Made by a program: the position numbers and the translations under genes. Under the pieces are notes generated by a model. It made no database searches. It was not told where the DNA came from and was given only the letters and a program-made list of their open reading frames with translations. Source: Clostridium gelidum (GTDB lineage Bacteria > Bacillota > Clostridia > Clostridiales > Clostridiaceae). Taken from it: a stretch of DNA of 64,000 bases. Shown piece after piece: positions 15,934 through 25,815 of the stretch (position 1 is its first letter; each line of letters begins with the position of its first letter). The stretch is from contig NZ_AP024849.1 in the NCBI RefSeq assembly GCF_019977655.1, positions 1,583,001 through 1,647,000 of the forward strand, in the 5' to 3' direction.

Positions 15934-18066
15934 ATGAAGAACAATGAAAAGATTACTCATGAATATGCATTAGAAAAGGCAAAAGAACTAGTTTCAAAGA
16001 TGACGCTGCAAGAAAAAGCAGAACAATTAACTTATAAAGCACCAGCTATTAAACATTTGAATATACCAAGATACAATTGGTGGAATGAAGGACTTCATGG
16101 TGTAGCAAGAGCAGGTACAGCTACTGTATTTCCACAAGCTATTGGACTAGCAGCTATGTTTGATGATGAATTTTTAGGTGAAATTGCAGAAATTATTGCA
16201 ACTGAAGGTCGTGCAAAATATAATGAAAATTCTAAGAAAGATGACAGAGATATTTATAAAGGATTAACATATTGGTCTCCTAATGTTAATATTTTTCGTG
16301 ATCCAAGATGGGGTCGAGGACATGAAACTTATGGAGAAGATCCATATTTAACTTCTAAACTCGGAGTTGCTTTTGTTAAAGGATTACAAGGAGAGGGGAA
16401 ATATTTAAAAATAGCAGCTTGTGCCAAGCATTTTGCAGTACACAGTGGTCCAGAAGGCTTAAGACATGAATTTGATGCTGTTGTAAGCAAAAAAGATTTA
16501 TATGAGACTTATTTACCAGCTTTCGAGGCTTGCGTAAAAGAAGCAGATGTAGAAGCTGTAATGGGAGCTTATAATCGTACAAATGGAGAGCCTTGTTGTG
16601 GAAGTGAAGCTTTATTAAAAGATATTTTAAGAGGAAAATGGAAATTCCAAGGGCATGTAGTATCTGATTGTTGGGCAATTGCAGATTTTCATTTATACCA
16701 CAATGTTACAAGTACAGCAACTGAATCAGCAGCACTTGCAATAAAAAACGGATGTGATCTAAATTGTGGAAATGTATACCTTCAAATGCTATTAGCTTAT
16801 AAAGAAGGGTTAGTAACAGAAGAAAATATAACTACAGCAACAGAAAGATTAATGGCAACAAGAATTAGACTAGGCATGTTTGATGAAGAATGTGAATATA
16901 ACCAAATACCGTATGAATTAAATGATTGCAAGGAACATCATGAAGCATCATTAAAAGCATCAAGAAAGTCTATGGTTCTACTCAAAAATAATGGGCTACT
17001 TCCACTAGATAAATCGAAGTTAAAATCTATTGCAATAATTGGACCAAATGCAGATAGTCAAATAATGCTAAAAGGAAATTATTTTGGTTCAGCTTCTAAA
17101 TCTATTACAATATTAGAGGGAATTCATGAAGCAGTGGATGGAGAAGATATAAGAGTATATTATTCAGAAGGATGTCACTTATATAAGGACAGAGTATCAG
17201 ATTTAGCAGAAGCAGATGATAGATTAGCAGAAGCTGTTTCAGTTGCAGAGAGAGGCGATGTCGTTGTTTTATGCTTAGGCCTAGATTCTACTATTGAAGG
17301 AGAACAAGGTGATGCGGGAAATAGTGATGGAGCTGGAGATAAATTAAACTTAAATTTACCAGGTAAACAACAAGAACTGCTTGAAAAAGTACTTGCAACA
17401 GGTAAACCTGTTATAGTTATCCTTGGTGCTGGAAGTGCATTAACATTAAGTGGACAAGAAGAAAATTGTGCTGCAATATTAAATGCTTGGTATCCAGGTA
17501 GTCATGGAGGTAGAGCTGTGGCTGACTTAATGTTTGGTAAATTCTCACCAAGTGGAAAGTTACCAGTAACTTTCTATAAAACAACTGAAGAATTACCAGA
17601 ATTCATTGATTATTCCATGAAGGGAAGAACTTATCGATATATGAAAGGAGAAAGCTTATATCCATTTGGATATGGTTTAACTTACTCTAATATAGAAATA
17701 TCAGATTTATCTGTATCAGATATTAGTAAAGATTTTGAAAATGTAGAAGTGAGTATCAAGATTTCTAATATTGGAAATTTTGATATAGAAGAAGTATTAC
17801 AATGCTATATAAAAGATCTTGAATCAAAATATGCAGTAGATAATTACAATTTATCAGCATTTAAGAGAGTTGCTTTAAAGAAGGGTGAAAGTAAAATTAT
17901 AAAAATGACAATAGATAAGAAATCATTTCAAGTTGTAACTAATGAAGGTGAAAGAATACTTGACAGCAAGAAGTTTAAATTGTTCGTTGGTATTTCACAA
18001 CCAGACAGCAGAAGTGTACAACTTACTGGTATAACTCCATTAGAAGCAGATGTTGAATTAGTATAA
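15934..18066 (+). CDS. Glycoside hydrolase family 3, probable intracellular beta-xylosidase/beta-glucosidase
   Basis: A 710-aa GH3 protein with the usual (alpha/beta)8 domain (NWWNEGLHGVARAG, TYWSPNVNIFRDPRWGRGHETYGEDP, AVMGAYNRTNGEPCCGS). The retaining nucleophile is D245 in GHVVSDCWAI. The alpha/beta sandwich follows (around LLKNNGLLPLD), then a fibronectin-III-like C-terminus (SLYPFGYGLTYS onward). VVSDCWAI and DLNCG resemble GH3 beta-xylosidases more than glucosidases, which fits the next gene. There is no signal peptide. The ATG at 15934 is chosen because AGTGAGG (15921-15927) is its ribosome site; a GTG at 15922 would lie inside that site. GH43 follows after 47 bases. Confidence 0.88.
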   Translation: MKNNEKITHEYALEKAKELVSKMTLQEKAEQLTYKAPAIKHLNIPRYNWWNEGLHGVARAGTATVFPQAIGLAAMFDDEFLGEIAEIIATEGRAKYNENSKKDDRDIYKGLTYWSPNVNIFRDPRWGRGHETYGEDPYLTSKLGVAFVKGLQGEGKYLKIAACAKHFAVHSGPEGLRHEFDAVVSKKDLYETYLPAFEACVKEADVEAVMGAYNRTNGEPCCGSEALLKDILRGKWKFQGHVVSDCWAIADFHLYHNVTSTATESAALAIKNGCDLNCGNVYLQMLLAYKEGLVTEENITTATERLMATRIRLGMFDEECEYNQIPYELNDCKEHHEASLKASRKSMVLLKNNGLLPLDKSKLKSIAIIGPNADSQIMLKGNYFGSASKSITILEGIHEAVDGEDIRVYYSEGCHLYKDRVSDLAEADDRLAEAVSVAERGDVVVLCLGLDSTIEGEQGDAGNSDGAGDKLNLNLPGKQQELLEKVLATGKPVIVILGAGSALTLSGQEENCAAILNAWYPGSHGGRAVADLMFGKFSPSGKLPVTFYKTTEELPEFIDYSMKGRTYRYMKGESLYPFGYGLTYSNIEISDLSVSDISKDFENVEVSIKISNIGNFDIEEVLQCYIKDLESKYAVDNYNLSAFKRVALKKGESKIIKMTIDKKSFQVVTNEGERILDSKKFKLFVGISQPDSRSVQLTGITPLEADVELV

Positions 18067-18113
18067 ATATTTAACGTACAAACAAATATTAAAACAATAA
18101 AGGAGAGAATTAT

Positions 18114-19094
18114 ATGAAAAATATTACAAAACCAAATGAACCTTTAGTAACTCATATTTACACTGCAGATGCATCTGCTCACGTATTTGAGGGCAAAGTT
18201 TATATTTACCCTTCTCACGATCTTGATGAAATTCAGGTTTCAAACGATAACGGTGACCAATATAACATGGAGGATTATCACATTCTATCTCTTGATGATA
18301 TGAATTCGCATTGTGTCGATCACGGAGAAGCACTTCACTTAAAAGATATTCCATGGGCAAGTAAGCAATTATGGGCTCCAGATGCTGCTTATAAAAATGG
18401 CATGTACTACCTATTTTTTCCAGCAAGAGATAAAGATGATATATTTAGGCTTGGAGTAGCTACTAGTTCTAATCCTGCTGGTCCATTCAAAGCTCAAGAA
18501 AATTATATCAATGGCAGCTATAGTATTGATCCTGCTGTTTTAGTTGATGATAACAATAGATCTTATGTTTATTTTGGCGGCCTTTGGGGAGGACAATTAG
18601 AAAAATGGCAAACTGGTACTTTTAATTCAGATGGTGAAGGACCTGCTGCGACAGCACCTGCTATAGGACCAAGAGTAGCTGAATTAAATGATGATATGTT
18701 TACTTTTAAAGAAGCTCCTGAAGAAATATTAATTGTTGATGAAGAGGGCAATCCCATACTAGCTGGTGATGAAGAAAGAAGATATTTTGAAGGTCCATGG
18801 GTTCATAAGTACAATGGATATTATTATCTTTCATATTCTACTGGTACTACTCATTGTATTGTGTATGCTATGAGTAAAAATCCAAAAGGTCCGTATACTT
18901 TTAAAGGTAAAATACTTAATCCTGTAATAGGTTGGACTACTCATCATTCAATAGTTCAATTCCAAGACAAATGGTACTTATTCTATCATGATAGCTCTTT
19001 ATCTGGTGGGGCTGACAACAAACGTTGTGTAAAATACACTGAATTAAAATATAATGATAATGGTACTATTCAAACTGTAGAATTACCTAAATAA
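18114..19094 (+). CDS. Glycoside hydrolase family 43 (beta-xylosidase/alpha-L-arabinofuranosidase type)
   Basis: A 326-aa single-domain five-bladed propeller. The base is D19 in YTADASAHVFEGKVYIYPSHD. SIDPAVLVDDNNRSYVYFGG carries the pKa-tuning aspartate and RYFEGPWVHKYNGYYYLSYSTG the acid glutamate; TTHHSIVQF has the usual histidine. Inverting removal of xylose or arabinose from oligosaccharides is expected; the precise substrate cannot be read from the sequence. No signal peptide. It shares an operon with the GH3 gene, giving a backbone plus side-chain pair. Confidence 0.87.
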   Translation: MKNITKPNEPLVTHIYTADASAHVFEGKVYIYPSHDLDEIQVSNDNGDQYNMEDYHILSLDDMNSHCVDHGEALHLKDIPWASKQLWAPDAAYKNGMYYLFFPARDKDDIFRLGVATSSNPAGPFKAQENYINGSYSIDPAVLVDDNNRSYVYFGGLWGGQLEKWQTGTFNSDGEGPAATAPAIGPRVAELNDDMFTFKEAPEEILIVDEEGNPILAGDEERRYFEGPWVHKYNGYYYLSYSTGTTHCIVYAMSKNPKGPYTFKGKILNPVIGWTTHHSIVQFQDKWYLFYHDSSLSGGADNKRCVKYTELKYNDNGTIQTVELPK

Positions 19095-19124
19095 TTCAAA
19101 ACATAATTTAAAAAATGTATTTTG

Positions 19125-19160
19125 AAAGGCAGATATAAAAGGTTATCTGCCTTTTAATTT
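19125..19160 (+). terminator. Terminator of the GH3-GH43 operon
   Basis: AAAGGCAGATA / TATCTGCCTTT stem (arms 19126-19136 and 19144-19154) with a T-rich tail. Confidence 0.8.
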
Positions 19161-19201
19161 ATCTATAATTAACGTGAGTTCGAAAACAAAACATTAAGAA
19201 A

Positions 19202-19300
19202 GAAAAAGGTGAAAAAGGTGATTTATTAGGATAAAACCGTGCTAGAAAATCAACTTTAATAAAAATACTTGGAGGAGTTTACATACGGGAGATTTATAAA
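19202..19300 (+). pseudogene. Decayed fragment of a sugar ABC-transporter ATPase (Walker A region)
   Basis: In one frame this stretch reads EKGEKGDLLG, stop, then NRARKSTLIKILGGVY. This matches the Walker A region of RbsA/XylG/MglA-type ATPases, normally KGE..ALLGENGAGKSTLIKILGGVY, with a stop in place of the Glu and with G-to-R changes. The frame dies again at 19300. It has no start codon or ribosome site. I read it as the relic of a deleted monosaccharide importer gene between the GH43 and chemoreceptor genes. The rest of 19095-19467 holds only the terminator and AT-rich DNA leading to the chemoreceptor gene. Confidence 0.6.
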
Positions 19301-19467
19301 TTTGTAATTTAAAATCCTATAATTATTTATATAAAAACTATAATTATAGATGTTTTAATTTTGATAATTAAGTTTATAATATGGGTGAAGAAAATAATAT
19401 GTTAATTCATATATTTTAGCGTAATATAAAATATTCATAAACAAATGGGGTAATTGGAGGGAATTTT

Positions 19468-21231
19468 ATGAAAAAATTAAAAAGTACAATAATACTTATG
19501 AATGTATTAATTGTAGGGGTTGCTACATTATTACTTAGTATCATATCTATTACTGAACTAAGAAAAAGTAATCTACAATCAATTAATCAATATGAAACTA
19601 CTCTTAGACAAGGGTATGATGACAATATTAAAAATCAAGTTAATAATGTAATAGGATTATTAAATGGAATATATAATATGCAAGTTGAGGGGAAATTAAC
19701 TGAAGAAGAAGCTAAAAAGCAAGCTAGAGCTATTATTAAAAATTTGAAATATGATGAAAACGGATACTTTTGGATAGATAACGTGGACTCTAAATTAGCA
19801 GAAGGTTCGCAAGCATCAAAGGCAGATACAAAAACTATCAGTGAAACAATGGGAGATGCAACCAATTTTAAAGCAAATATAATAAGCATTGTCATTAAAG
19901 ATGGTAGTGGATTTACGAATTTTGAATTTCCAAAACCAAATGGGGAAGTGGCACCTAAAAGGGCATATTCAGTATTATTTAAACCTTTTGATTGGATAGT
20001 AAATACTGGCAATTATGTGGATAATATAGATTCAGAAGTTGCTACAAAAACTGCCGAATTAAATGGGAACTTAGTTAAAACTATTATTACATTAATATCT
20101 TCACTTGTTGTATTGATAACCTTATCAATAATTATAGCAGTTAAGGTTTCTTTAAATGTTACAAAACCATTAACTAAAATAAAAGAATTAGCTGAAAGAT
20201 TAGCAAAATATAATTTTTCGGAAAATATTAATATAACTAGTAAAAATGAATTTGGCCAAACGGCTAAGTCGTTAAATGAAGCACAAAACAATGTTAAAAA
20301 TCTGATTAAAAATATAAGCGGACAAACCATGGAATTAACTGCTTCTACAGAAGAATTATCAGCTGTAACTCAAGAAGTAACCAATAGAGTTGTAAGTATA
20401 AATAGCTCAACTAAAGAAATTGTTAATAATATGAATGAATCAATGGAATCTGCTAAACAAGTAAATGAGTCAATGAAAGAAATTAATGCAAGTATTAGCG
20501 AATTATCTAGAAAATCAACTGATGGAAGTGGTATATCCACAAGCTTTAAAGATAAATCACTAAAATTAAAAACTGAAACCAATACAGCATTAAAAAGCAC
20601 ACAAAATATATATAAAGAAAGAGAAAAAGAGATTTTAAGTGCTATTAAAGAAGGTACCATAGTAAAAGAAATTTTCACTATGGTAGATGCAATATCTTCA
20701 ATAGCAGAAGAAACAAATTTATTAGCATTAAATGCAGCTATAGAAGCTGCTAGAGCAGGGGAGCAAGGAAGAGGCTTTGCCGTAGTTTCAGAAGAAGTTA
20801 AAAAGCTTGCAATGCAATCAGCTACTTCAGCTACATCAATCCAAAGTACTGTTTCTAAAGTTCAAAATGCATTTAGAAAACTTTCTGATAACAGTAATGA
20901 AGTATTAAATTTTGTAAATACAGATGTAATAAAGCAGTTTAGTGAATTTATATCGTCTGGTGAATATTATTACGATAATGCCGAAGAAATCAGTAAAATA
21001 TCAGAAAATATTGCTGCAATGTCAGAACAATTAACAGCATCAGTTCAAGAAATTAATGCAATGGTTGATACTATGGCATCTAATTCAGAAAAATCAACAC
21101 AGAATTCAACAGAAATATTAGATGGTATAACAGAAACAACAGCAAGTATGCAAGAAATTGCAGCCACCGCTGAAAATCAAGCTATGCTTACACAAAAGCT
21201 TAATGAATTAATTGCTGGATTTAAAATATAA
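19468..21231 (+). CDS. Methyl-accepting chemotaxis protein with single-Cache sensor
   Basis: A 587-aa chemoreceptor. A first membrane helix (about residues 7-27) is followed by an extracellular sCache_2 domain (about 40-185, with YFWIDNVDSKL and PFDWIVNTGNYVDNID). A second helix (about 200-222) and a HAMP segment follow, then the cytoplasmic signalling coiled coil with the conserved tip AEETNLLALNAAIEAARAGEQGRGFAVVSEEV. It should report an external small molecule to CheA/CheW. Its place between xylan-sugar genes and uxuA suggests that plant-cell-wall sugars or organic acids are the ligand (inference). AATTGGAGGGAATTTT precedes the ATG. Confidence 0.92.
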   Translation: MKKLKSTIILMNVLIVGVATLLLSIISITELRKSNLQSINQYETTLRQGYDDNIKNQVNNVIGLLNGIYNMQVEGKLTEEEAKKQARAIIKNLKYDENGYFWIDNVDSKLAEGSQASKADTKTISETMGDATNFKANIISIVIKDGSGFTNFEFPKPNGEVAPKRAYSVLFKPFDWIVNTGNYVDNIDSEVATKTAELNGNLVKTIITLISSLVVLITLSIIIAVKVSLNVTKPLTKIKELAERLAKYNFSENINITSKNEFGQTAKSLNEAQNNVKNLIKNISGQTMELTASTEELSAVTQEVTNRVVSINSSTKEIVNNMNESMESAKQVNESMKEINASISELSRKSTDGSGISTSFKDKSLKLKTETNTALKSTQNIYKEREKEILSAIKEGTIVKEIFTMVDAISSIAEETNLLALNAAIEAARAGEQGRGFAVVSEEVKKLAMQSATSATSIQSTVSKVQNAFRKLSDNSNEVLNFVNTDVIKQFSEFISSGEYYYDNAEEISKISENIAAMSEQLTASVQEINAMVDTMASNSEKSTQNSTEILDGITETTASMQEIAATAENQAMLTQKLNELIAGFKI

Positions 21232-21307
21232 AAAATTGAAATAAGGTAGTATTAAAATTTATTAATTTAAGATATGTACAAATATGAAATGAAAAGAGGA
21301 AATATTT

Positions 21308-22378
21308 ATGGAAATGACTTTAAGATGGTTTGGTAAGGATGTAGATACAGTAACATTAGAACAAATTAGACAAATTCCTGGGGTAACAGGTGTTGTTACT
21401 ACTTTGTATGATACATTGCCAGGTGATGTGTGGCCACTAGATAGAATTAAAGATATGAAGGCAGAAGTTGAAGCAGTTGGTCTTAGAGTAGCAGGAATAG
21501 AAAGCGTTAATATTCATGATTCAATTAAGATAGGGACACCGGATAGAGATAAATATATTGATAATTATATTACAACTTTAGAGAGGCTAGGACAAGAGGG
21601 AATTGATGTTGTCTGTTATAATTTTATGCCAGTATTTGATTGGACAAGATCTGACCTTGCTAAAGTAAGACCAGATGGATCAACAGTTTTATCATACGAT
21701 CAAGATATGATTGACAAAATAAATCCTGAAAATTTATTATCAGCTATGGATTCAAAATCTAATGGATTTGTATTACCAGGGTGGGAACCAGAACGTATGG
21801 CTAAAATTAAAGAATTATTTGAATTATATAAAGATGTGGATAATGAAAAATTATTTGATAATTTAAGATATTTTTTAGAAGCAATCATGCCAACTTGTGA
21901 AAAATATAATATTAAAATGGCAATACACCCAGATGATCCAGCTTGGCCAGTATTTGGACTACCAAGAATTATGACAAACAAAGAAAATTTATTAAAATTA
22001 GTAACTATGGTAGATAGTCCTTGTAATGGAGTAACATTATGTACAGGATCATTAGGATCAAATATGAATAATGATATTCCGGATATTATTAGATCTTTAA
22101 AAGGCAAAATCCATTTTGCACACGTTCGCAATATTAAGCATTTGGGATCAGGAAGATTTGATGAAGCTGCACATTTATCTTCAGATGGTTCATTAGATAT
22201 GTATGAGATTATGAAAGCCTTATATGAGATTGGATTTGATGGAATTACAAGACCAGACCATGGAAGAGCAATTTGGGGAGAAGTTTCAATGCCAGGATAT
22301 GGGCTTTATGATAGGGCTCTTGGAGTAACTTATTTAAATGGAATTTGGGAAAGTTTGCAAAAATCAATTTTAAGATAG
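21308..22378 (+). CDS. uxuA: D-mannonate dehydratase
   Basis: A 356-aa TIM-barrel enzyme of the UxuA family, converting D-mannonate to 2-keto-3-deoxygluconate. Typical pieces are MTLRWFGKDVDTVTLEQIRQIPGVTGVVTTLYD at the start (split here by function, not position), MAIHPDDPAWPVFGLPRI, HFAHVRNIKHL and TRPDHGRAIWGE, which supply the metal-binding histidines, cysteine and aspartate. It works after UxuB on glucuronate released by the GH67 enzyme downstream. UxuB follows after 13 bases. The kinase and aldolase for KDG are not in the window. Confidence 0.95.
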   Translation: MEMTLRWFGKDVDTVTLEQIRQIPGVTGVVTTLYDTLPGDVWPLDRIKDMKAEVEAVGLRVAGIESVNIHDSIKIGTPDRDKYIDNYITTLERLGQEGIDVVCYNFMPVFDWTRSDLAKVRPDGSTVLSYDQDMIDKINPENLLSAMDSKSNGFVLPGWEPERMAKIKELFELYKDVDNEKLFDNLRYFLEAIMPTCEKYNIKMAIHPDDPAWPVFGLPRIMTNKENLLKLVTMVDSPCNGVTLCTGSLGSNMNNDIPDIIRSLKGKIHFAHVRNIKHLGSGRFDEAAHLSSDGSLDMYEIMKALYEIGFDGITRPDHGRAIWGEVSMPGYGLYDRALGVTYLNGIWESLQKSILR

Positions 22379-22391
22379 GTAGGTTAAAAAA

Positions 22392-24014
22392 ATGTTGGAA
22401 TTAAATATTAAAGGAATTGTACAAGAAAAACAATGGGAAAAAGAAAATTTTATATTACCAAAGTTTGATAGAGAAGCAGTGACTAATGCAACAAAAGATA
22501 ATCCTACATGGATTCATTTTGGAGCAGGTAATATTTTTAGATCATTTCCAGCTGCTTTGCAGCAAACACTTTTAAATGAAGGAAAAGCAGATAAAGGAAT
22601 TATTGTAGCAGAGGGTTATGATTATGAGATTATTGAAAAAATAAATAATATTCATGATGATTTGAGTTTAATGGTGATACTAAAAGCTAATGGAACAATT
22701 GAGAAAACTGTAATTGGGAGCATTGTAGAATCGCTTACAGTTGATAGTGATAATACAAAAGATTTTGAAAGATTAAAAGAGATTTTTAGAAGTCCTTCAT
22801 TGCAAATAGTAAGTTTCACTATTACAGAAAAAGGATATAGTCTTGTTGATAAAGATGAAAAGTTTGTTCCGCGAGTTATAGAAGATTTTAATAATGGGCC
22901 TAATAAACCTAAAAGTTATATGGGAAAGCTAGCTACTTTATGTTATGAAAGATATATAAATGGTAAAAAACCAATTGCATTAGTGAGCATGGATAATTGC
23001 TCTCATAATGGAACAAAATTATACAATGCAGTCAGCACATTTGCAAAACAATGGGTGGATAATGGAAAAGTAGAAAGTGGATTTATGGATTATGTTAACA
23101 ACCCTAGTAGTGTTTCATTTCCTTGGAGTATGATTGATAAAATTACACCAAGACCAGATGATAGCGTTAAAGATATGCTTATAAAAAGCGGGTTTTCAGA
23201 TGTAGAACCCATAATAACTAATAAGAATACTTATGTTGCTTCATTTACAAATGCAGAAGAAACAGAATATTTAGTAATTGAAGATGCATTTCCAAATGGT
23301 AGACCATGCCTTGAAGATGCAGGTGTTAAATTTACAGATAAGCATACAGTTGATTGTGTAGAAAAGATGAAAGTATGTACATGTTTAAATCCATTACATA
23401 CAGCATTAGCTGTATTTGGATGTTTATTATCTTATACTGAAATTTATAAAGAAATGAGAGATTCAGAGTTAAAAGCTTTAGTAGAAAAGATAGGATATGT
23501 TGAAGGTCTTCCTGTAGTAGTAAATCCAGGCATTATAAATCCAAAGGACTTTATAGATGAAGTATTAACTAAGAGAATACCAAATCCTTTTATGCCAGAT
23601 ACACCTCAAAGAATTGCGACAGATACTTCACAAAAAATGTCTATTCGTTTTGGAGAAACAATTAAGGAATATATGAATAGTCCAGAATTAGAGGTAAGTG
23701 ACTTAAAATTCATTCCTTTAGTTATAGCAGGCTGGTGTAGATATCTATTAGGTGTTGATGATAATGGTGAGAAATTTGTAATAAGTCCAGATCCAATGTT
23801 ATCTATGCTTAAGGAACATCTTCAAGGGGTTGAATTAGGACAAAAAGGACCATTTCATGAGCAATTAAACCCAATTCTTTCAAATGAAAAAATTTTTGGA
23901 GTTAATTTATATGAAGTTGACTTAGGTAAGTTAATAGAAACATATTTTGAAGAGATGGTAGATGCTAAGGGTGCAGTTAGAGCAACTTTGAAGAATTATT
24001 TGCATAATAGCTAA
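22392..24014 (+). CDS. uxuB: D-fructuronate reductase (mannitol-dehydrogenase family)
   Basis: A 540-aa NAD-dependent polyol dehydrogenase-type protein. The N-terminal Rossmann part begins WIHFGAGNIFRSFPAALQQ. The C-terminal helical domain contains VSMDNCSHNG, the catalytic-lysine region VSFPWSMIDKITPRPDD and CLNPLHTALAVFG. Placement behind uxuA fixes the likely role: reduction of D-fructuronate to D-mannonate. The ribosome site is weak (TAGGTAGG), so coupling to uxuA is likely. Confidence 0.92.
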   Translation: MLELNIKGIVQEKQWEKENFILPKFDREAVTNATKDNPTWIHFGAGNIFRSFPAALQQTLLNEGKADKGIIVAEGYDYEIIEKINNIHDDLSLMVILKANGTIEKTVIGSIVESLTVDSDNTKDFERLKEIFRSPSLQIVSFTITEKGYSLVDKDEKFVPRVIEDFNNGPNKPKSYMGKLATLCYERYINGKKPIALVSMDNCSHNGTKLYNAVSTFAKQWVDNGKVESGFMDYVNNPSSVSFPWSMIDKITPRPDDSVKDMLIKSGFSDVEPIITNKNTYVASFTNAEETEYLVIEDAFPNGRPCLEDAGVKFTDKHTVDCVEKMKVCTCLNPLHTALAVFGCLLSYTEIYKEMRDSELKALVEKIGYVEGLPVVVNPGIINPKDFIDEVLTKRIPNPFMPDTPQRIATDTSQKMSIRFGETIKEYMNSPELEVSDLKFIPLVIAGWCRYLLGVDDNGEKFVISPDPMLSMLKEHLQGVELGQKGPFHEQLNPILSNEKIFGVNLYEVDLGKLIETYFEEMVDAKGAVRATLKNYLHNS

Positions 24015-24071
24015 ATTGTATTCCTATAGTATTAAAGAATTTAAGTAGTGGTTAATTGAGGTATATAAAAA

Positions 24072-24091
24072 AATAAGGCAATTATGCCTTA
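24072..24091 (+). terminator. Short hairpin after uxuB
   Basis: ATAAGGCA / TGCCTTAT arms around ATTA, followed by AAAATGTT. It is a weak terminator candidate; the foldback element downstream ends in TTATTTTTTG and may be the stronger stop. Confidence 0.35.
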
Positions 24092-24125
24092 TAAAATGTT
24101 AAACACTCACTTTTTTATAATAATA

Positions 24126-24219
24126 AGGTATATGAAAGAAAATAACAAGTCCAAAATTGTCAAGAATATTTTTCATCAGATAAGGAGACAAATGGACTAG
24201 TTATTTTTTGAATGTGCTT
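24126..24219 (+). repeat. Foldback element A (AGGTATATGAAAG...AATAACAAGTCC family)
   Basis: A 94-bp non-coding element. The left arm starts AGGTATATGAAAGAAAATAA and the right arm ends TTATTTTTTGAATGTGCTT; the arms pair over about 26 bases, including GTCC/GGAC. It shares these arms with elements at 36034, 37986 and 60169. The centre holds ATTTTTCATCAGA. It sits between uxuB and the DUF5060 gene. No transposase is encoded, so it resembles a miniature inverted-repeat element. Confidence 0.7.
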
Positions 24220-24266
24220 AAAGTGAAAAGATATATAATATTTATTTTTAAAGTAGGAGAATGGTA

Positions 24267-25730
24267 ATGAGTAATTTGATAGAACAATGGGGATTTTACG
24301 AGTCGAGTTTCAAAGGTCCAGATGAAGGTAATCTATTTCTAGAAGTTGAATTAACTGCAGTTTTCAAGCATGAAGATAGTTTAGTGGAGGTTAATGGTTT
24401 CTATGATGGAGAAGGAATATATAAGGTTAGATTTATGCCTGAACTACTAGGAAAGTGGACTTTTGTTACTAAAAGTAACAGAGAAGATTTAAATAAACTT
24501 ACAGGAAGTTTTGAATGTGTAGAACCTTCTAGTAATAACCACGGACCAGTGAGAGTTAAAAATCAGTTTCACTTTGAGTATGCTGACAGAACACCCCATT
24601 ATTCTTTTGGGACAACCTGTTATGCATGGATACATCAATCCATAGAACTTCAGGAGAAAACTCTAGAAACGTTAAAGACTTCTCCATTTAATAAAGTGCG
24701 TATGTGTGTATTTCCAAAGCATTATGATTACAATCATAATGAACCACCTTTATATCCATATGAAGGATCTTTAGAAAGCGGCTTCGATTTTACAAAGTTT
24801 ATACCAGAATTTTTTAGACATCTTGAAAGGAGAATACTTGATTTACAGGAGATTGGAATAGAGTGTGATTTAATTCTTTTCCATCCTTATGATAGATGGG
24901 GCTTTAGTAATATGGGGGCAGAAAATGATAAAAAGTATTTGAAATATATAGTTTCACGTTTAGCACACTTTAGAAATATTTGGTGGTCAATGGCTAATGA
25001 GTATGATCTATTTTTTGGTTCTGATGGTGAACTAAAAAAGAATGTGGAAGATTGGGAAAGATTAGCGCGAATAGTTCAAAGAAATGATCCGTATCAACAT
25101 TTAAGATCTATTCATAACTGTATGAAAATGTATGATTATGGAAGACCTTGGATTACACATTGCAGCATTCAGCGTACTGATACTGTTAAAACCGCAGAGA
25201 ATACAAATGAGTGGAGAAATCAGTATGGAAAACCTATAGTCATAGATGAATGTACTTATGAAGGAAATATTAATCACGGATGGGGTAATATAACAGGACA
25301 GGAAATGACAAGAAGGTTTTGGGAAGGAGTTATAAGGGGAGGTTATGTAGGCCATGGGGAAACCTATGTTCATCCGCAAGATATATTATGGTGGTCTCAT
25401 GGTGGTGAATTACATGGAACAAGTCCTTTAAGAATTGGATTCTTAAGAAAAATAATAGAAAGTGCTCCAGGAGCAATTAGTCCTATAAAAACACCTTATT
25501 GGGATGTCACTTGTGGAGTTGTGGGTGAAGATTATTATATATTTTATTTTAGCTTCAATCAGCCAGCCTTTAGAACTTTTAATATGCCTCAAGGAAATAG
25601 ATATAAAGTTGACATTTTAGATACTTGGGATATGACTATAAAAGAATTAGAAGGAACCTACAGTGGAGAATTCAGTATTGATATGCCAGGAAAGCAATAT
25701 ATTGCAGTTAGGATGATTAAGGTTAATTGA
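24267..25730 (+). CDS. DUF5060/DUF4038-type putative glycoside hydrolase
   Basis: A 487-aa protein with an N-terminal beta-sandwich (about residues 1-80; GFYDGEGIYKVRFMPELLGKW is DUF5060-like). A TIM-barrel (about 90-400) starts at RTPHYSFGTTCYAWIHQ, and a short C-terminal beta domain follows. Two glutamates sit where clan GH-A enzymes carry their catalytic pair: E245 in WWSMANEYD (acid/base) and E328 in PIVIDECTYEG (nucleophile). No signal peptide. The activity is unproven; a debranching role on xylan or pectin oligosaccharides is inferred from neighbours (uxuAB, GH67). The ATG at 24267 is preferred over 24261 because TAGGAG ends only one base before the latter. Confidence 0.75.
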   Translation: MSNLIEQWGFYESSFKGPDEGNLFLEVELTAVFKHEDSLVEVNGFYDGEGIYKVRFMPELLGKWTFVTKSNREDLNKLTGSFECVEPSSNNHGPVRVKNQFHFEYADRTPHYSFGTTCYAWIHQSIELQEKTLETLKTSPFNKVRMCVFPKHYDYNHNEPPLYPYEGSLESGFDFTKFIPEFFRHLERRILDLQEIGIECDLILFHPYDRWGFSNMGAENDKKYLKYIVSRLAHFRNIWWSMANEYDLFFGSDGELKKNVEDWERLARIVQRNDPYQHLRSIHNCMKMYDYGRPWITHCSIQRTDTVKTAENTNEWRNQYGKPIVIDECTYEGNINHGWGNITGQEMTRRFWEGVIRGGYVGHGETYVHPQDILWWSHGGELHGTSPLRIGFLRKIIESAPGAISPIKTPYWDVTCGVVGEDYYIFYFSFNQPAFRTFNMPQGNRYKVDILDTWDMTIKELEGTYSGEFSIDMPGKQYIAVRMIKVN

Positions 25731-25815
25731 GGGAAAGAACATTTTTAGAGTTAAGCGGCAATGATAAGAGGCTTTAATACATTGTATAGAAGATATTAAA
25801 AGGAGATAAATTCAA

